Positions 53,563-64,000 of a stretch of DNA of 64,000 bases are shown one piece after another. Numbering within the stretch: the first letter of the stretch is position 1; every line of letters starts with the position of its first letter. Source of the DNA: Larix kaempferi. Lineage: Eukaryota; Streptophyta; Pinopsida; Pinales; Pinaceae. The position numbers and the translations under genes were made by a program. The DNA lies in assembly GCA_027924585.1 (NCBI GenBank), contig BSBM01000232.1:29398001-29462000 (forward strand), written 5' to 3'. The notes under the pieces are model-generated. The model was not told the origin of the DNA and did not search any database. It worked only from the letters and a program-made list of their open reading frames with translations.

Positions 53563-54339
53563 AAGGTATTTCTCGACATGGATCTGCTAGCACAAGTCTT
53601 CTTCTCTAGATCGTCGTCATCGATGCATCATCCTCGAATCATCGTCATTGCTGCTGCTATCTGAACCAATATTTGAATCTACTCATCATAGGAAGTTCTA
53701 CAGAGCCAGTCCTTTTTCATACTGGATGTAGGCCCACTACCTATAGGTCTTCATCATCTGTGCAAACGGTCTGATAGAGGTGGTCTCTCAAGACTAATTT
53801 TATGTGCTGATGCAATACCTGACAAGAGAATCCCAAGAACATTTATGTGCCTAAGCACGACCGAAAAGATCTCCCAGGACTGATTACATGCATCCCCTTC
53901 ACAATACCTTTAACGAGCATCCCAGGAACATTTATGTGTCGCAACACGACTGGTAAGATCTCTAAAGAGCATCCCAGGACTTATTACGAGCACACAGATC
54001 AACCTCTCGGATCTCCAGGACTGATTACATGTGAATAGACAATACCTTTAAAGAGCATCCCAAGAACATTTATGTGCCGCAGCACGACCGACAAGATCTC
54101 TAAAGAGCATCCCAGGACTTATTACGAGCACACGGCTCAACCTATCGGATCTCCAGGACTGATTACATGTCTCCATAGTAATACCTCATCCCAGGACTGA
54201 TTACGAGCACACGGCTCAACCTATCGGATCTCTGAGGATTGATTACATACTACATAGAAATACCTCATCCCAGGACTTATTACGAGCACACAGCTCAACC
54301 TATCAGATTTCTGAGGACTGATTACATGCTATTTGCACA
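53563..54339 (-). repeat. C4 3' non-coding tandem repeats
   Basis: Repeats about 100-130 bp long with AGAGCATCCCAGGA and ACGAGCACACGGCTCAACCT phrases, the reverse of the C3 AGAGCGGTGTGCTC type. The first 250 bp (53563-53810) is single-copy and non-coding. Confidence 0.7.
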
Positions 54340-55012
54340 ACCTGCCACATATCATCTCTGACCTCCAAGTATCAACCTGATACTCATGATCTAACTGATC
54401 ATCATCGCACGAAGCATCATCCTGATGCTCATGATCATACTGATCATCATCACTGTACCATCCTGATACATATCATCTGGAGCAACATCCTGAAGCTCAT
54501 CATCATGATCATACAATGCATCCACCTGATGCATACCAAGTATCTACCTGATACATATCACCATACATGATCCACCTGATCATATAATGTATCCACCTGA
54601 TACATACATAGATACATGATCCACACAATGTATCCACCTGATATATATCAACATACATGATCTACCTGATCATACCTGGTATCCACCTGATACATATACA
54701 AATACATGGTCCAAGCATCCAACATGATGCATATACAAATACATATAAATGATCTAACTGATCATATCCAGCATCCAACATGATGCATACATACATATAC
54801 ATATAAATGATCCAAATGATCATATCCAGCATCCAACATGATGCGTACATACATATAAATGATCCAACTAATCATATCCAGCATCGTCCTGATGCATATA
54901 TAGAGCAGTAACTGGAGCATCGTCCTGATGCTCATCATCCAGTGCTTACATCCACATCCATGTGAAGGATCCTCCTTCCAACATGTTTGGAATGGCTTCA
55001 GCAAATGTCTCC
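54340..55012 (-). repeat. C4 palindrome array with covarying flanks
   Basis: Same array type as C3 on the sense strand: GATCAGGTGGATC, GTATCAGGTGGATAC, GCATCATGTTGGATGC. From about 54636 it is homologous to C1 at 8851. Confidence 0.8.
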
Positions 55013-55013
55013 A

Positions 55014-58000
55014 TCACTTCTTCCTCGAAGTGTCGTCGATCTGAAGAACACCAAGCCTCTCTCTGAAGTACTCAAACTTCACTCTAGCTAGTGGCTTCAT
55101 CAGCACATCTGCAATCTCCTCATCTTTCGCAACATACAGGAGCTTCACTGCTCCTCTCTGCACCATATCCCTGATATAGTGATATTTGATCTCAATGTGT
55201 TTCAACCTGTCATGGAACACCGGGTTCTCAGACAGCTTCACACAACTCTAGTTATCACAGAAGATACTAGTAGCATCCAATAGGAGATCAAATAACTTAG
55301 ACAGTAGCTTCCGAAACCATACTGCCTCACAACTAGCCGAACATTCTGCAACATACTTTACCTCGGCTGTACTCAGTGCTACGCAAGACTGCTTCCTGCT
55401 AAACCAGGAGATCACACCTGATCCCATACTAAAGCAGCACCCATATGTGCTATTCCTATTTGCAGCACTGCCTGCCCAATCTGAATCAACATAACCCTGC
55501 AGGTTAAACTTTTGATTCGCATCATACTTGAGCCCATAATCAATTGTACCCTTCAGGTACCTCAGAATATGCTTTACAGCAACCAGGTGAATGCTCCTCG
55601 GATCCGTCAGGAACTGGCTCAATGTGTTCACCGCAAAGCAAATATCTGGTCTCATGTTCGTCAGGTACATCAAGGACCCAATCATCTGATGATACATAGA
55701 GACATCAACCGGCTTAGATGAAGCATCACATAGAAGCTTCAGGTTCGATGCCATAGGTGTGGCCATGGCCTTGCAGTCCATCATCCCGAACCTCTTCAGG
55801 ATATCTACTGCATACTTCCCTTGTCCAAGGAAGATCCCATCTGCACTCTGCCACACCTCCATACCTAGAAAATAGTGCATCATCCCCAAGTCCTTCATAT
55901 CAAACTCGGAAACAAGCTTCCTCTTTGTATCGGAAATCAGTCTATCATCTCTTGTTACAAATAGGTCATCCACATATAGGAGTAGTATCACAGGATTTCC
56001 TTCCTCAACCTTGTAGTAAAGGTTGGAATCCACTTTAATCTTGGTAAATCCCAAACTAGATAGGAAACTGTCCATCGTACCATACCAAGTCCTATGAGCT
56101 TGCTTCAATCCATACAAGGCTTTCTTCAGTCTACACACATATGACTCCCTATCATGTGTTTCAAAAACGAGTGGCTGCTCCACATACACTTCCTCTTCAA
56201 CTACACCATTCAAGAAGGCAGTCTTGACATCCATCTAGTGTATCTTCCATTTCATCGTTGTATCTAGGGAAAGTACTGATCTGATGGAAGTGTACCTGGC
56301 TACAGGAGCAAAATTTTCTTCATAATATATTCCCTCTTTTTGAGAGAAGCCACGAGCTACAAATCTTGGCTTGTATTTCTCTATGCTTCCATCTACATCA
56401 TGCGTGATCTTGTAGATTCATTTGGAAGTCACACCAGACTTCCCTTTAGGTCTTGGGACAACATCCCAAACATCATTCTTCATTATTGATTGGTATTCTT
56501 CGACCATGGCATCCTTCCATTCTTTCTTTTCCGCTGCTTCTTCATAACTGGAAGGTTCTTTGTTCATGATATCATAGAGTAAAGAAACATAGCTGGTATG
56601 TGATCTAGTTCTCTTCTTTGCTCTTTGTTCTTCTTCTGGAATGCCATATCTTTTTGCATCTTGAATGAGCTCTCTAGCCCATGCAGGTTTCCTTTGTGAG
56701 AGTTGTTCTCACGGGGTGGATCTACAGGTTGTTGCGGATCTTCAATTTCACGATCAACATCTGGAATTGCTTCAATCATGGTGGTGTCTTGAAATCTAGT
56801 TTCCTTAGGTTCTTCATAAACTTCAACAGGTGTATTCCTTGATTTGATGAATGCTGAGTTTTCATCAAATGTTACATCCCTGCTGACATCAATCTTCTTG
56901 AACCCTAGAAAGTATATTCTGTAATCCTTCAAGCTTTCACTGTAACCCACAAAGATACCCTTCTTTCCTGAAGGATCTAGCTTAGTCCTCTTTTCCTTTG
57001 GGACATGAGTATATACTAGACAACCAAATATTCTGAGATGGTTGACTTCAGGTTTCTTACCAGAGAAGACCTCTTCTGGTGTCTTGTTGCCCAATATCTT
57101 GTGGGGTGTTCTGTTCTACACATATACATCTGTCCTAGATGCTTATGCCCATAGATGCATAGGTAGATCCTGGTCATACAACATTTCCCGTAATGCTTCC
57201 ATGATTGTTCTATTCTTTCTTTCTGTAAATCCATTTTGTTGTGGATTGTAAGGAGCAATCAACTCCCTCTTAATCCCTGAATCACTGCATAGTTTCTTGA
57301 AGTCACCTGAAGTGAATTCTCCACCATTGTCGGATCTAAAAGTCTTGATCTTTTTATCAGTTTGGTTCTCCATCAAGGTTTTGAATTCCTTGAACTTATC
57401 AAACACTTCATCTTTGTTTTTCAAGAAGCAAACCCAAGTCTTCCTGGAGAAGTCATCAATAAAAGAGACATAGTAAACATACCCACTCAGAGAACTAGAA
57501 CATCGGACCACATACATCGGAGTGGATAATTTCCAAGATACTTTTTACCTTGCTTTCACTGCTTGGAAATTCCTTCTTTATGTTCTTTCCTTTTGCACAT
57601 CCTTTACAAACACCTTGATGCTTGGTCTTGATTTCAGGAAGACCTTCTACAGCTTTACTTGAAATTGGTAATGCTCTGTAGTGCATATGTGCAAGTCTTC
57701 TATGCCAAAGTTCACTTGGCTCCATGGAATCATGCACCATGGCATGTTCAGGTTGTCCCTTCAATTTTTACAATCCTCCCTCTTGCTCTCTAATCACCAC
57801 TGCATCATCTATGGTATTTCCCTTTTGCCACATTAAAACTTGGCCATCCACAAATGCAACCCTCATACCTTTTACATCTAATGTAGATATGGAGAGTAGG
57901 TTTTTCTTGAGCCTAGGTACATAAAGAACTTCTTTCATCTTCAAATACTTTCCAGAGTCTAGGTTGTAGGAGGCTTCACCACTTCCTTTGATAGGGTATT

Positions 58001-59099
58001 GATAGTCATCCCCAAGTTTCACTTTATGGGGTGATTCATGTTCAGACAGATTTACAAAAGATGCTTTAAACCCAGTCATGTGTTTGGAAGCACCACTGTC
58101 AATAAGCCAATCATTACAACCATGAGAGATAGTACTTGTGAGGGCAGAGATTAGAACATACTCTTCTTCACTTGATGAGTCATCATCACTTTCTGTTCTA
58201 GCTTTCTTCTTGGGAGGTTCATCATCCTCAGCAACATGAGCATGATATCTTCTTTTGATGCTCTTCTTCTTCTTGTTGAAGTTGTTGGTGTCTTCTTTCC
58301 TTTTCTTGGGACATTCTGAGGTGAAATGTCCTTTCTCATTGCAATTGAAGCACCTTAGATCTTTCTTTTCTTTGTGATATGGATGAGAAGATTTATTCTT
58401 GTGATGGGATGGCTCCCTCTTGAACTTGCCTTTCTGGGTGTGTGCTGTGAGAGCTTGATCTTCTTTCCCCATCTTTTCTTCTCATGCCACAAGCCTTGCT
58501 TCTTCTTGAGAACATTCCTACCACAGTCTACTGAAGGAGATCAATTTCTTTCTTGCACAGATCCCTTGGATAAAGGACTCCCATGACCTAGGTAGGCCAT
58601 TCAAAGTGGTCATAACAATTTCACCATTCTCCACCATTTCATCTACAGCTTCAAGTTGTTCCTTGATCTGAGAGACTTTGGAGAAATAAGATTGAATGGT
58701 CTCTCCATTCGACATCTTTAACCCTTTCAATTGATTCTGCAAAGTCATCTCTTGATTTATGTTCTTCCCTTCAAATAGCTTGGTCAAGGAATCAAACATA
58801 GCCTTGGGTGTCTTTAGGGATGACACATGTGGAATGAAATGGTCTTTAATAGAATCAGCAATGATTCTCTTTGCCTTGACCAAGTTCTTCTTATGCAATA
58901 TCTTAGCCTCTTCATCCTCTCGGATAGGGATCTCTTCTTTTATGTATGAGTCCAACTCATTCTCTTCCAGGATTAACCCAATCCTATACTTCCAAGCTCG
59001 GAAGTTATCAGCCCCTTCAATCTTATCCTCAAGCTTAGTGTGGTGAGACATCTTAAAGAGTACTTCAAATGGAAATAGAAAAGATTTAGGTCTTACCAC
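55014..59099 (-). pseudogene. C4 copia polyprotein, broken
   Basis: Gag starts at 59099 or at the inner MSHHTKLEDK (59051). Then come the knuckle CFNCNEKGHF, protease DSGASKHMTGF, integrase, RT (LLYVDDLF intact) and RNase H. Stops shared with C1 are after RLW (58518), after EQEGGL (57768), in the integrase C-terminal part, TGA in the RT N-terminus (near 56417) and at 55248-55250 in RNase H. Private defects are a one-base deletion near 56694 and a TAG at 56235-56237 before MDVKTAF. Confidence 0.88.
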
Positions 59100-59626
59100 T
59101 TGATTTGCTTAAAAACTGGATCTGGTCCTGGATTAGGGTTTGTCAAAGAAACCCTAAAAATTCAAAATGTGAATTTCAACTTTCTGAAAGGATAGAAAGA
59201 TGCGCCTTGATGAGCTGAGCAGCCTGGTGTATTCAGAATTTGAGATCTGCAAAGCTTCACCCTTCAGAAATACCTTTTAGTCTTCCCGGCTTCACTAGGG
59301 AGGACCCTGAATTAGGGTTTGAGTTTCCCGGAGATTTATCCAGCCAAAAATCTCGATCCAAATCTCTAAACTTCGATTTTTCCAAGGAGCTTCCAGCTAT
59401 GTCTTCAAATTTCAGAAATTCCTATTTTTGAGGAAACCCTATATTTTAGGGCCAAAACTAAAAGTGCTCAGAACTGAATTTCGATTGTATAGATAGATTC
59501 TCCTTGATGAGTAGAGTCAATCTAATATACTACTTTTCCAAAATCTGTGGAGAGAAACCCAATAAACAAGAAACCCTAGTTTTCGTCATTGCACAATGTC
59601 TTCTTCTCAGGTTAGCTCTGATACCA
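59100..59626 (-). other. C4 leader and primer binding site
   Basis: Non-coding leader. The primer site TGGTATCAGAGC lies on the minus strand at 59626-59615 and matches initiator-Met tRNA exactly. Confidence 0.85.
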
Positions 59627-59989
59627 TGTTAATTTTTTAGCATTAATTCACAATAATCTAGTATCTTTTCTGAGAGAATAACATATACAGTATATCAATG
59701 CATATCAATCATAACAAGCATGTCAATCATCACAAGATGCAAAAGCATGAGAGACAATAGACACATAGAGTTTTTGTGGGGAAAACACTAAGGTGAAAAA
59801 CCCCACAACTTCCTCAAAGATAGATAGAGCAATAGCACAACCAAAGTACAAGAGATAGACTCCTCTTAGCAGCTGATCCTCCTCCTCACATGTGCGCCAC
59901 TTTCTGAGTGAAGGAAGTGTGAGTTCTGAAGTGATCCAAATAGAGATCTTATAAGTGAAATACATTCTAAAGTTACATATACATCAACA
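59627..59989 (-). repeat. C4 5' LTR with internal deletion, 363 bp
   Basis: Matches the 3' LTR at both ends. About 150 bp are missing between AGAGATCT and AAGTGAAATAC (around 59950), including the TATA region, so this LTR cannot act as the promoter it once was. Confidence 0.85.
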
Positions 59990-59994
59990 TCAGC

Positions 59995-60201
59995 TACTTG
60001 AGTGTTTATGCATAGATTTTGCCAATTACCTTTGAAATAAAAAGACTTCCCTAGGTTGACAATTTATATTGAGCTTCATGTGTGTTAGTTGTAATTGATT
60101 AGCACATAGGGTGACCAACACACTGTAAATAGTAGGGATCCAGATGTAAGATAAGTTATAACATATAAAAAAACATTGTCCTAACTTTCGTTTTTCGACA
60201 A
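59995..60201. other. Non-coding flank right of C4
   Basis: Continues the sequence interrupted by C4. Nothing recognised. Confidence 0.5.
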
Positions 60202-60798
60202 GAAGGATCGATCGCCCCTTCATTTAGTAGATAATTGTGAACACCTATATCCAGCAATTCCCTATATCCCAAATGGAGAACACAAGAAGGATCGATCGAC
60301 CTTTCTTGCAGTCTAGAACTATTATGAAAAGAATACTGGGCAGAAGAAGGGTCGGTTGCCCCTTCATTTATGAGGGAATTGAAAAAACATTCAACCTATG
60401 AAGGCTAGGCCCTCAATTCATGTATATCCAAAATGGTGAACACTGGAAGAATATTGAGCACAAGTAGGGTCGGTCGACGCTTCATTTACGAGAGAAATGT
60501 AAAAATATTTAATCTACAAAGGCTAGGCCGACAATTCCTGACTTTCGACTTATGTTGTAAATAGTAGGGACCCAGACATCAGCAAAGTTAGAACATATAA
60601 AAAATGTGTGTCCCAACTTTCGTTTACCGACAAGAAAGATTGGCCACCCCTTCGTTTAGTAGATAATTGTGAACACCTATATCCAGCAATTCACCAATAT
60701 CCAGAATGGAAAACACAAGAAGGATCAACCGACCCTTCTTGCAGTCTAAAACTATTATGAAAAAAATACTGGGAAGAAGAAGGGTCGAATGCCCCTTC
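60202..60798. repeat. Seven 20-nt palindromes GAAGGRTCGRTCGMCCCTTC in a 433-bp tandem duplication
   Basis: Copies start at 60202, 60286, 60346, 60464, 60634, 60719 and 60779. The first three and last three are related by a shift of 432-433 bp, so the whole block is duplicated. Within each copy the half-sites GAAGGGTCG and its complement abut. Surrounding sequence is AT-rich and non-coding. Confidence 0.8.
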
Positions 60799-60834
60799 AT
60801 TTATGAGGGAATTGTAAAAATAGAACAACTTTAA

Positions 60835-61047
60835 GAAAGAGCGGCTGCTCTTTCTCTGAGAATATTTCCACTTTCCAGCAAATTGTGCAAAGCAATGTTC
60901 CTATGAAATTTATGTTTAGAGTGTCGATATCTAATTTTCCCACTCCTAAAAAACATCCTTGGAGGAAGGAGCGGGCGCTCTTTCTCCTCAACATCTACTT
61001 CCAACACCCCAAATAGAACAACTTGAGGAAAGAGCGACCTCTATTTC
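60835..61047. repeat. Three 20-nt palindromes GAAAGAGCGGNYGCTCTTTC
   Basis: Copies at 60835-60854, 60965-60984 and 61028-61047 (the last degenerate). Flanking sequence (GTCGATATCTA.TTTCCCA) repeats after the second and third, about 190 bp apart. A different half-site from the neighbouring cluster but the same length. Confidence 0.75.
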
Positions 61048-61145
61048 TATGACAAAATTTTGAATTGCCAGCTAACTCTTTGAAGAAAAATTAAATTTCT
61101 ATAAAAATATTTGTTAAAATGTCGATATCTAGTTTCCCAGGGTGA

Positions 61146-61215
61146 CACGTGGAATGCTCAGATTGTGACACGTGGCATATTTGATTTTTAAAATTAGTCT
61201 AAATATTGTATAAAT
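61146..61215 (+). promoter_or_regulatory. Paired G-boxes and TATA motif
   Basis: TGACACGTGG occurs twice with CACGTG at 61146 and 61169, 23 bp apart, and TATAAAT lies at 61209-61215. The arrangement resembles a promoter, but I see no gene downstream. Confidence 0.25.
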
Positions 61216-62105
61216 GAATATCAAGGATATTAATGGTGCCATTTCAATATAAACATATGGATTTAAGTTATATAAATTTTTGGAATAGGTATCAGGGATC
61301 AAATTTGAAGGGTTGAACTTAATTTCAAGTTGAAGGTTATATATTCATACCACCCTTCTAGCATGAAGGGCTGTAATAAAAAAAATTAAACTTCAATTGA
61401 AAATAATAAATTAACTCAACGTTTCATTAAAAAAATTGCTAAATAAAATATTACTAGATATGAGTAACACATTACATATTTCCCTGCATACACTTAAATA
61501 AAGTGAGGTCTAACAATGCCATGACACCCAGCTTAATAAGGATCTAACAAAATTTTCAACTAAAATTGATCCTATGGACAACTATATCTCCCTTGTTGAT
61601 ATAACTACAACTCCATTCAGATAACCCTTATTATTTTGTTCTGTTAGATGTTTTATGACTAGAAAGATCAGAAGTACTAGTGTTTGGGTCATGTCATGTA
61701 GTTTATATTATATGATGTTCTATAAGGAGTATTGGTATGGACTCAACAATATGTGTTTTTTTGGTTTATTGTTCTGGTTAGACAGTATTATGATAAATCT
61801 CATGTTTAAGGTTAAATTTATGAGCTACACGGCTTAGTGTTAAATTTTATGCAAAAGATGTTCATCATGTTTATAAAAAAATTAATATATAAATCAGTCA
61901 TGGTCCTGTATATAAATTTGCTGCAAAAATAATAATTAACCCCATCTTAGAGATTCGTTTATATAAGATTTCAATAGCCTGGAACCTGCGTGAACTTTGG
62001 AGTAGACTGATCCTAGAATAGAGTGTGGCAGCGTGCGACTGGAGTCTGGACCAAGCATGGAACCTACATAGGGATTGAGTTGCATCGAACATAGATGGGA
62101 CCGAG
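61216..62105. other. AT-rich non-coding stretch
   Basis: No feature recognised. Confidence 0.5.
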
Positions 62106-62321
62106 TATAAAATAGAGCCCGCTATGTGGAACTGTTACACAAGATTTGACTGTCGCACCAGATCTTTCTTGTTGTTGCAGGGGAACTGGAACCCAAACCC
62201 TCGAAAATTCTATCTCGTAACTACTACTCAGAACTACTGCGAATATTTTGGTGGTCAGGTAAATACGATGGTGGCTAGACAATACCTGGGAAAAATTGAT
62301 GTGTCAAACGAAGTAAATTAA
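62106..62321 (+). other. Exon-like small ORF behind a TATA motif
   Basis: TATAAAATAG at 62106-62115 is followed by ATG at 62124 and a 65-codon frame (…GNWNPNPRKFYLV, NYCEYFGGQVNTMV…). Inside, TTGTTGTTGCAG|GG (about 62180) and GGTCAG|GTAAAT (about 62259) look like acceptor and donor around a coding-like stretch. I do not recognise the family; it may be chance. Confidence 0.2.
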
Positions 62322-63678
62322 GAAAAAATTCACCTTTATTACACGTTACCGCCGGGAAAAAACAGGATCATAATGGTTAATGAAACGTCTTATAAAAAAT
62401 TATAATAAATCAACAGTTTCAATTTGAGGAGGGTTGAGATCTATGGCGGATAGCCAATTCACTAGGAAAAGGTGTATGTTCTATAACGTTGGCAACTTTG
62501 GCGAAATGAACTTTGGTACGTGTTAAAGTCAGGAATAAATCTACGGTGGATGAGCGGCGGAATGCAAGATCTATGGTTGATGTTTATTTCTCACTTTCAA
62601 CTAGCACAGAGAATGAAAAGGGTAAGCGATAGCTGAATTTTTACTGCTTACCATGTGTCGAGTCGAGGATCGTTCCGCTGAATGAAAACTTGTAATGGAA
62701 ATCCACTTCTCGTGATCCCGAAACCACCTACATGAGATATTATAAAAGCTGGTATCTTCTTACGATTGATGGAAATTACCCATGCAACTAGGTGTGATCC
62801 TATGTGTCCTTCAATATATTCTTTTTTCCATAAGTAGAAAACTGGAAGGCAATCAGATGGTTATTGTATCGATGAGTTATATTTATTGGCAATTTATATT
62901 GTTAATCAAACTATAGATAATGAGCTTCATTCGTGCAAGTACTGGCGATGGCCGATATATATATTAGTCTGCTTGTTATACCATATACTTTAGTGGGCAC
63001 TCAGTATCAGTATTTTTAAGCATGACCAAACACCAAGCATTTCAGTCCTACTCTCAAATAAAGGAGGAGAAGTGGATGATTACCTATCATTACAGCACAT
63101 GATACCAATCTCTATTGGCATTAAGCATTGTTGCACGCTGTACACCATGCAACGTTCACCAACCCACATCCACATTGGAGAAATCACCTATCTGTTGTCG
63201 AAAAGCGCAAGCCTAATCCTGATGGACCCAAGCATAATCAAACCCACAACCTCATGATAAATGGTCGTCTTTGGCAGAGAGATTCGATCAGTTGGGCTAC
63301 CCATTAGGGCCTATCCTTAAAACCTTATTTGTTTTTATGTTCTTAACATTGTTATTTGCTAATACATTCCTTAAGATTTAGTCAATAAATGATACCTGAT
63401 AAATTAGATTAGTGTCTCCCGGAATGCCTTACTTGCTTGTCAATAAATACAATCAAAACCTTATCTCGCTCTTGTAGCATGTTGAAACGTTCTAGTTATC
63501 TCGAACATGGATTTAAGAAATAAAAGAATAGCTTGGAAGTATACGGATATTAAATTAATAAATACTTTAATACAGCTGACCAGTTCTTTTCGATACAAGA
63601 TCACTCGTTCTATTATTTAAGGAACCTTTCTGTCCAATCGTGACATAGACAAAGGTTTTCTATTTGCTCTTTTCAAGC
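62322..63678. other. Non-coding stretch
   Basis: No gene, transposon terminus or repeat family recognised. Confidence 0.5.
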
Positions 63679-63698
63679 CTATATATATATATATATTT
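63679..63698. repeat. (TA)n microsatellite
   Basis: About ten TA units. Confidence 0.85.
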
Positions 63699-63752
63699 AC
63701 AGACGTTTACATAATGACCCATCGTTTCACTAACTGACGTGACTAACTGACT

Positions 63753-63900
63753 CAACATGTGGTGGTCTACATGATGGTTCAACATGTTCTTCGAAGTGGT
63801 CGAACGAGGGACCTAGTCGGGAGACTGACCTAGGCTCCTCCAACATCTTGACATGTGGTGGTCAACACGACGGTTCGACATGTTCTCGAAGTTGTCGAAT
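63753..63900. repeat. Diverged direct repeat of about 53 bp, two copies
   Basis: 63753-63806 and 63850-63900 share ACATGTGGTGGTC, a CATGATGGTTC/CACGACGGTTC block, ACATGTTCT and CGAAGTGGTCGAA. Each copy holds short palindromes (ACATGT, TTCGAA). Confidence 0.7.
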
Positions 63901-64000
63901 GGTCTTGTAACTAAGTGTAGACAATTTATGACTCTGAGCTAATACGATCTACTATCGTGGATGGAAATGGGTCGTCCAGTCTGGGAGCTGGTACACAAAA

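Larger units (their letters stand above)
53035..59989 (-). mobile_element. C4: complete Ty1/copia element, nearly identical to C1
   Basis: LTRs at 53035-53546 (3') and 59627-59989 (5') with TCAGC on both sides (53030-53034 and 59990-59994). Coding and 3' arrays match C1 over the whole shared length with few differences. It keeps the same stops as C1, so a defective copy or its close parent was amplified. Confidence 0.93.

Overview
The window is plant nuclear DNA made almost wholly of LTR retrotransposons. The evidence is Ty3/gypsy elements of the Tat type (a second, archaeal-like RNase H downstream of integrase), Ty1/copia elements primed by initiator-Met tRNA, plant-style GT-AG introns, and plant mobile domain (PMD) genes. 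I see no intact cellular gene, rRNA, tRNA or CRISPR. The density of old, nested elements suggests a large repeat-rich genome (gymnosperm or fern would fit), but I cannot name the species.

Layout. Tat1 (+, 1-8850) enters from the left edge and ends in a complete 3' LTR. It sits in the 3' non-coding part of copia C1 (-, 8851-13190). C1 is fused at about 13190 to a second truncated copia, C2 (-). The 5' LTR of C2 is split by a complete 15.3-kb Tat2 (-, 16387-31731, target duplication ATAAC); the rest of that LTR is 31737-32261. Next come the 3' end of an unidentified element (32262 to about 33536), a 5'- and 3'-truncated Tat3 (+, about 33540-42132), and the 3' end of another unidentified element with a broken coiled-coil ORF and an LTR (42133-44644). 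Two complete copias follow: C3 (+, 44645-52626, duplication TGTAA, with a solo LTR in its leader) and C4 (-, 53035-59989, duplication TCAGC). C4 is nearly identical to C1. The last 4 kb carries clusters of about 20-nt palindromes and no recognisable gene.

The most interesting pattern is a module shared by all three Tat elements. Each has an antisense PMD gene downstream of the second RNase H, in tail-to-tail orientation. Each PMD gene has a predicted leader intron and a conserved phase-1 intron. In each element the leader intron holds a cluster of element-specific inverted half-sites with fixed spacing: 17 nt in Tat1, 12-13 nt in Tat3, and a 34-bp periodic array with 5-nt spacing in Tat2. A related cluster recurs in the LTR (Tat1, Tat3) or 5' leader (Tat2). 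Further along each element is an array of hairpins whose stems change while the loop, about GRCTCGTTAAAA, is kept. By analogy with VANC proteins of Arabidopsis VANDAL transposons, which bind short-motif clusters in their own element and counter silencing, the PMD protein may bind these clusters. That link is inference. The copia elements carry their own arrays of covarying palindromes in the matching place, between the end of pol and the 3' LTR.

Nearly all coding regions are broken by nonsense, frameshift or catalytic-residue changes. The best preserved are the Tat2 pol frame, the Tat2 second RNase H and the Tat1 second RNase H frame.
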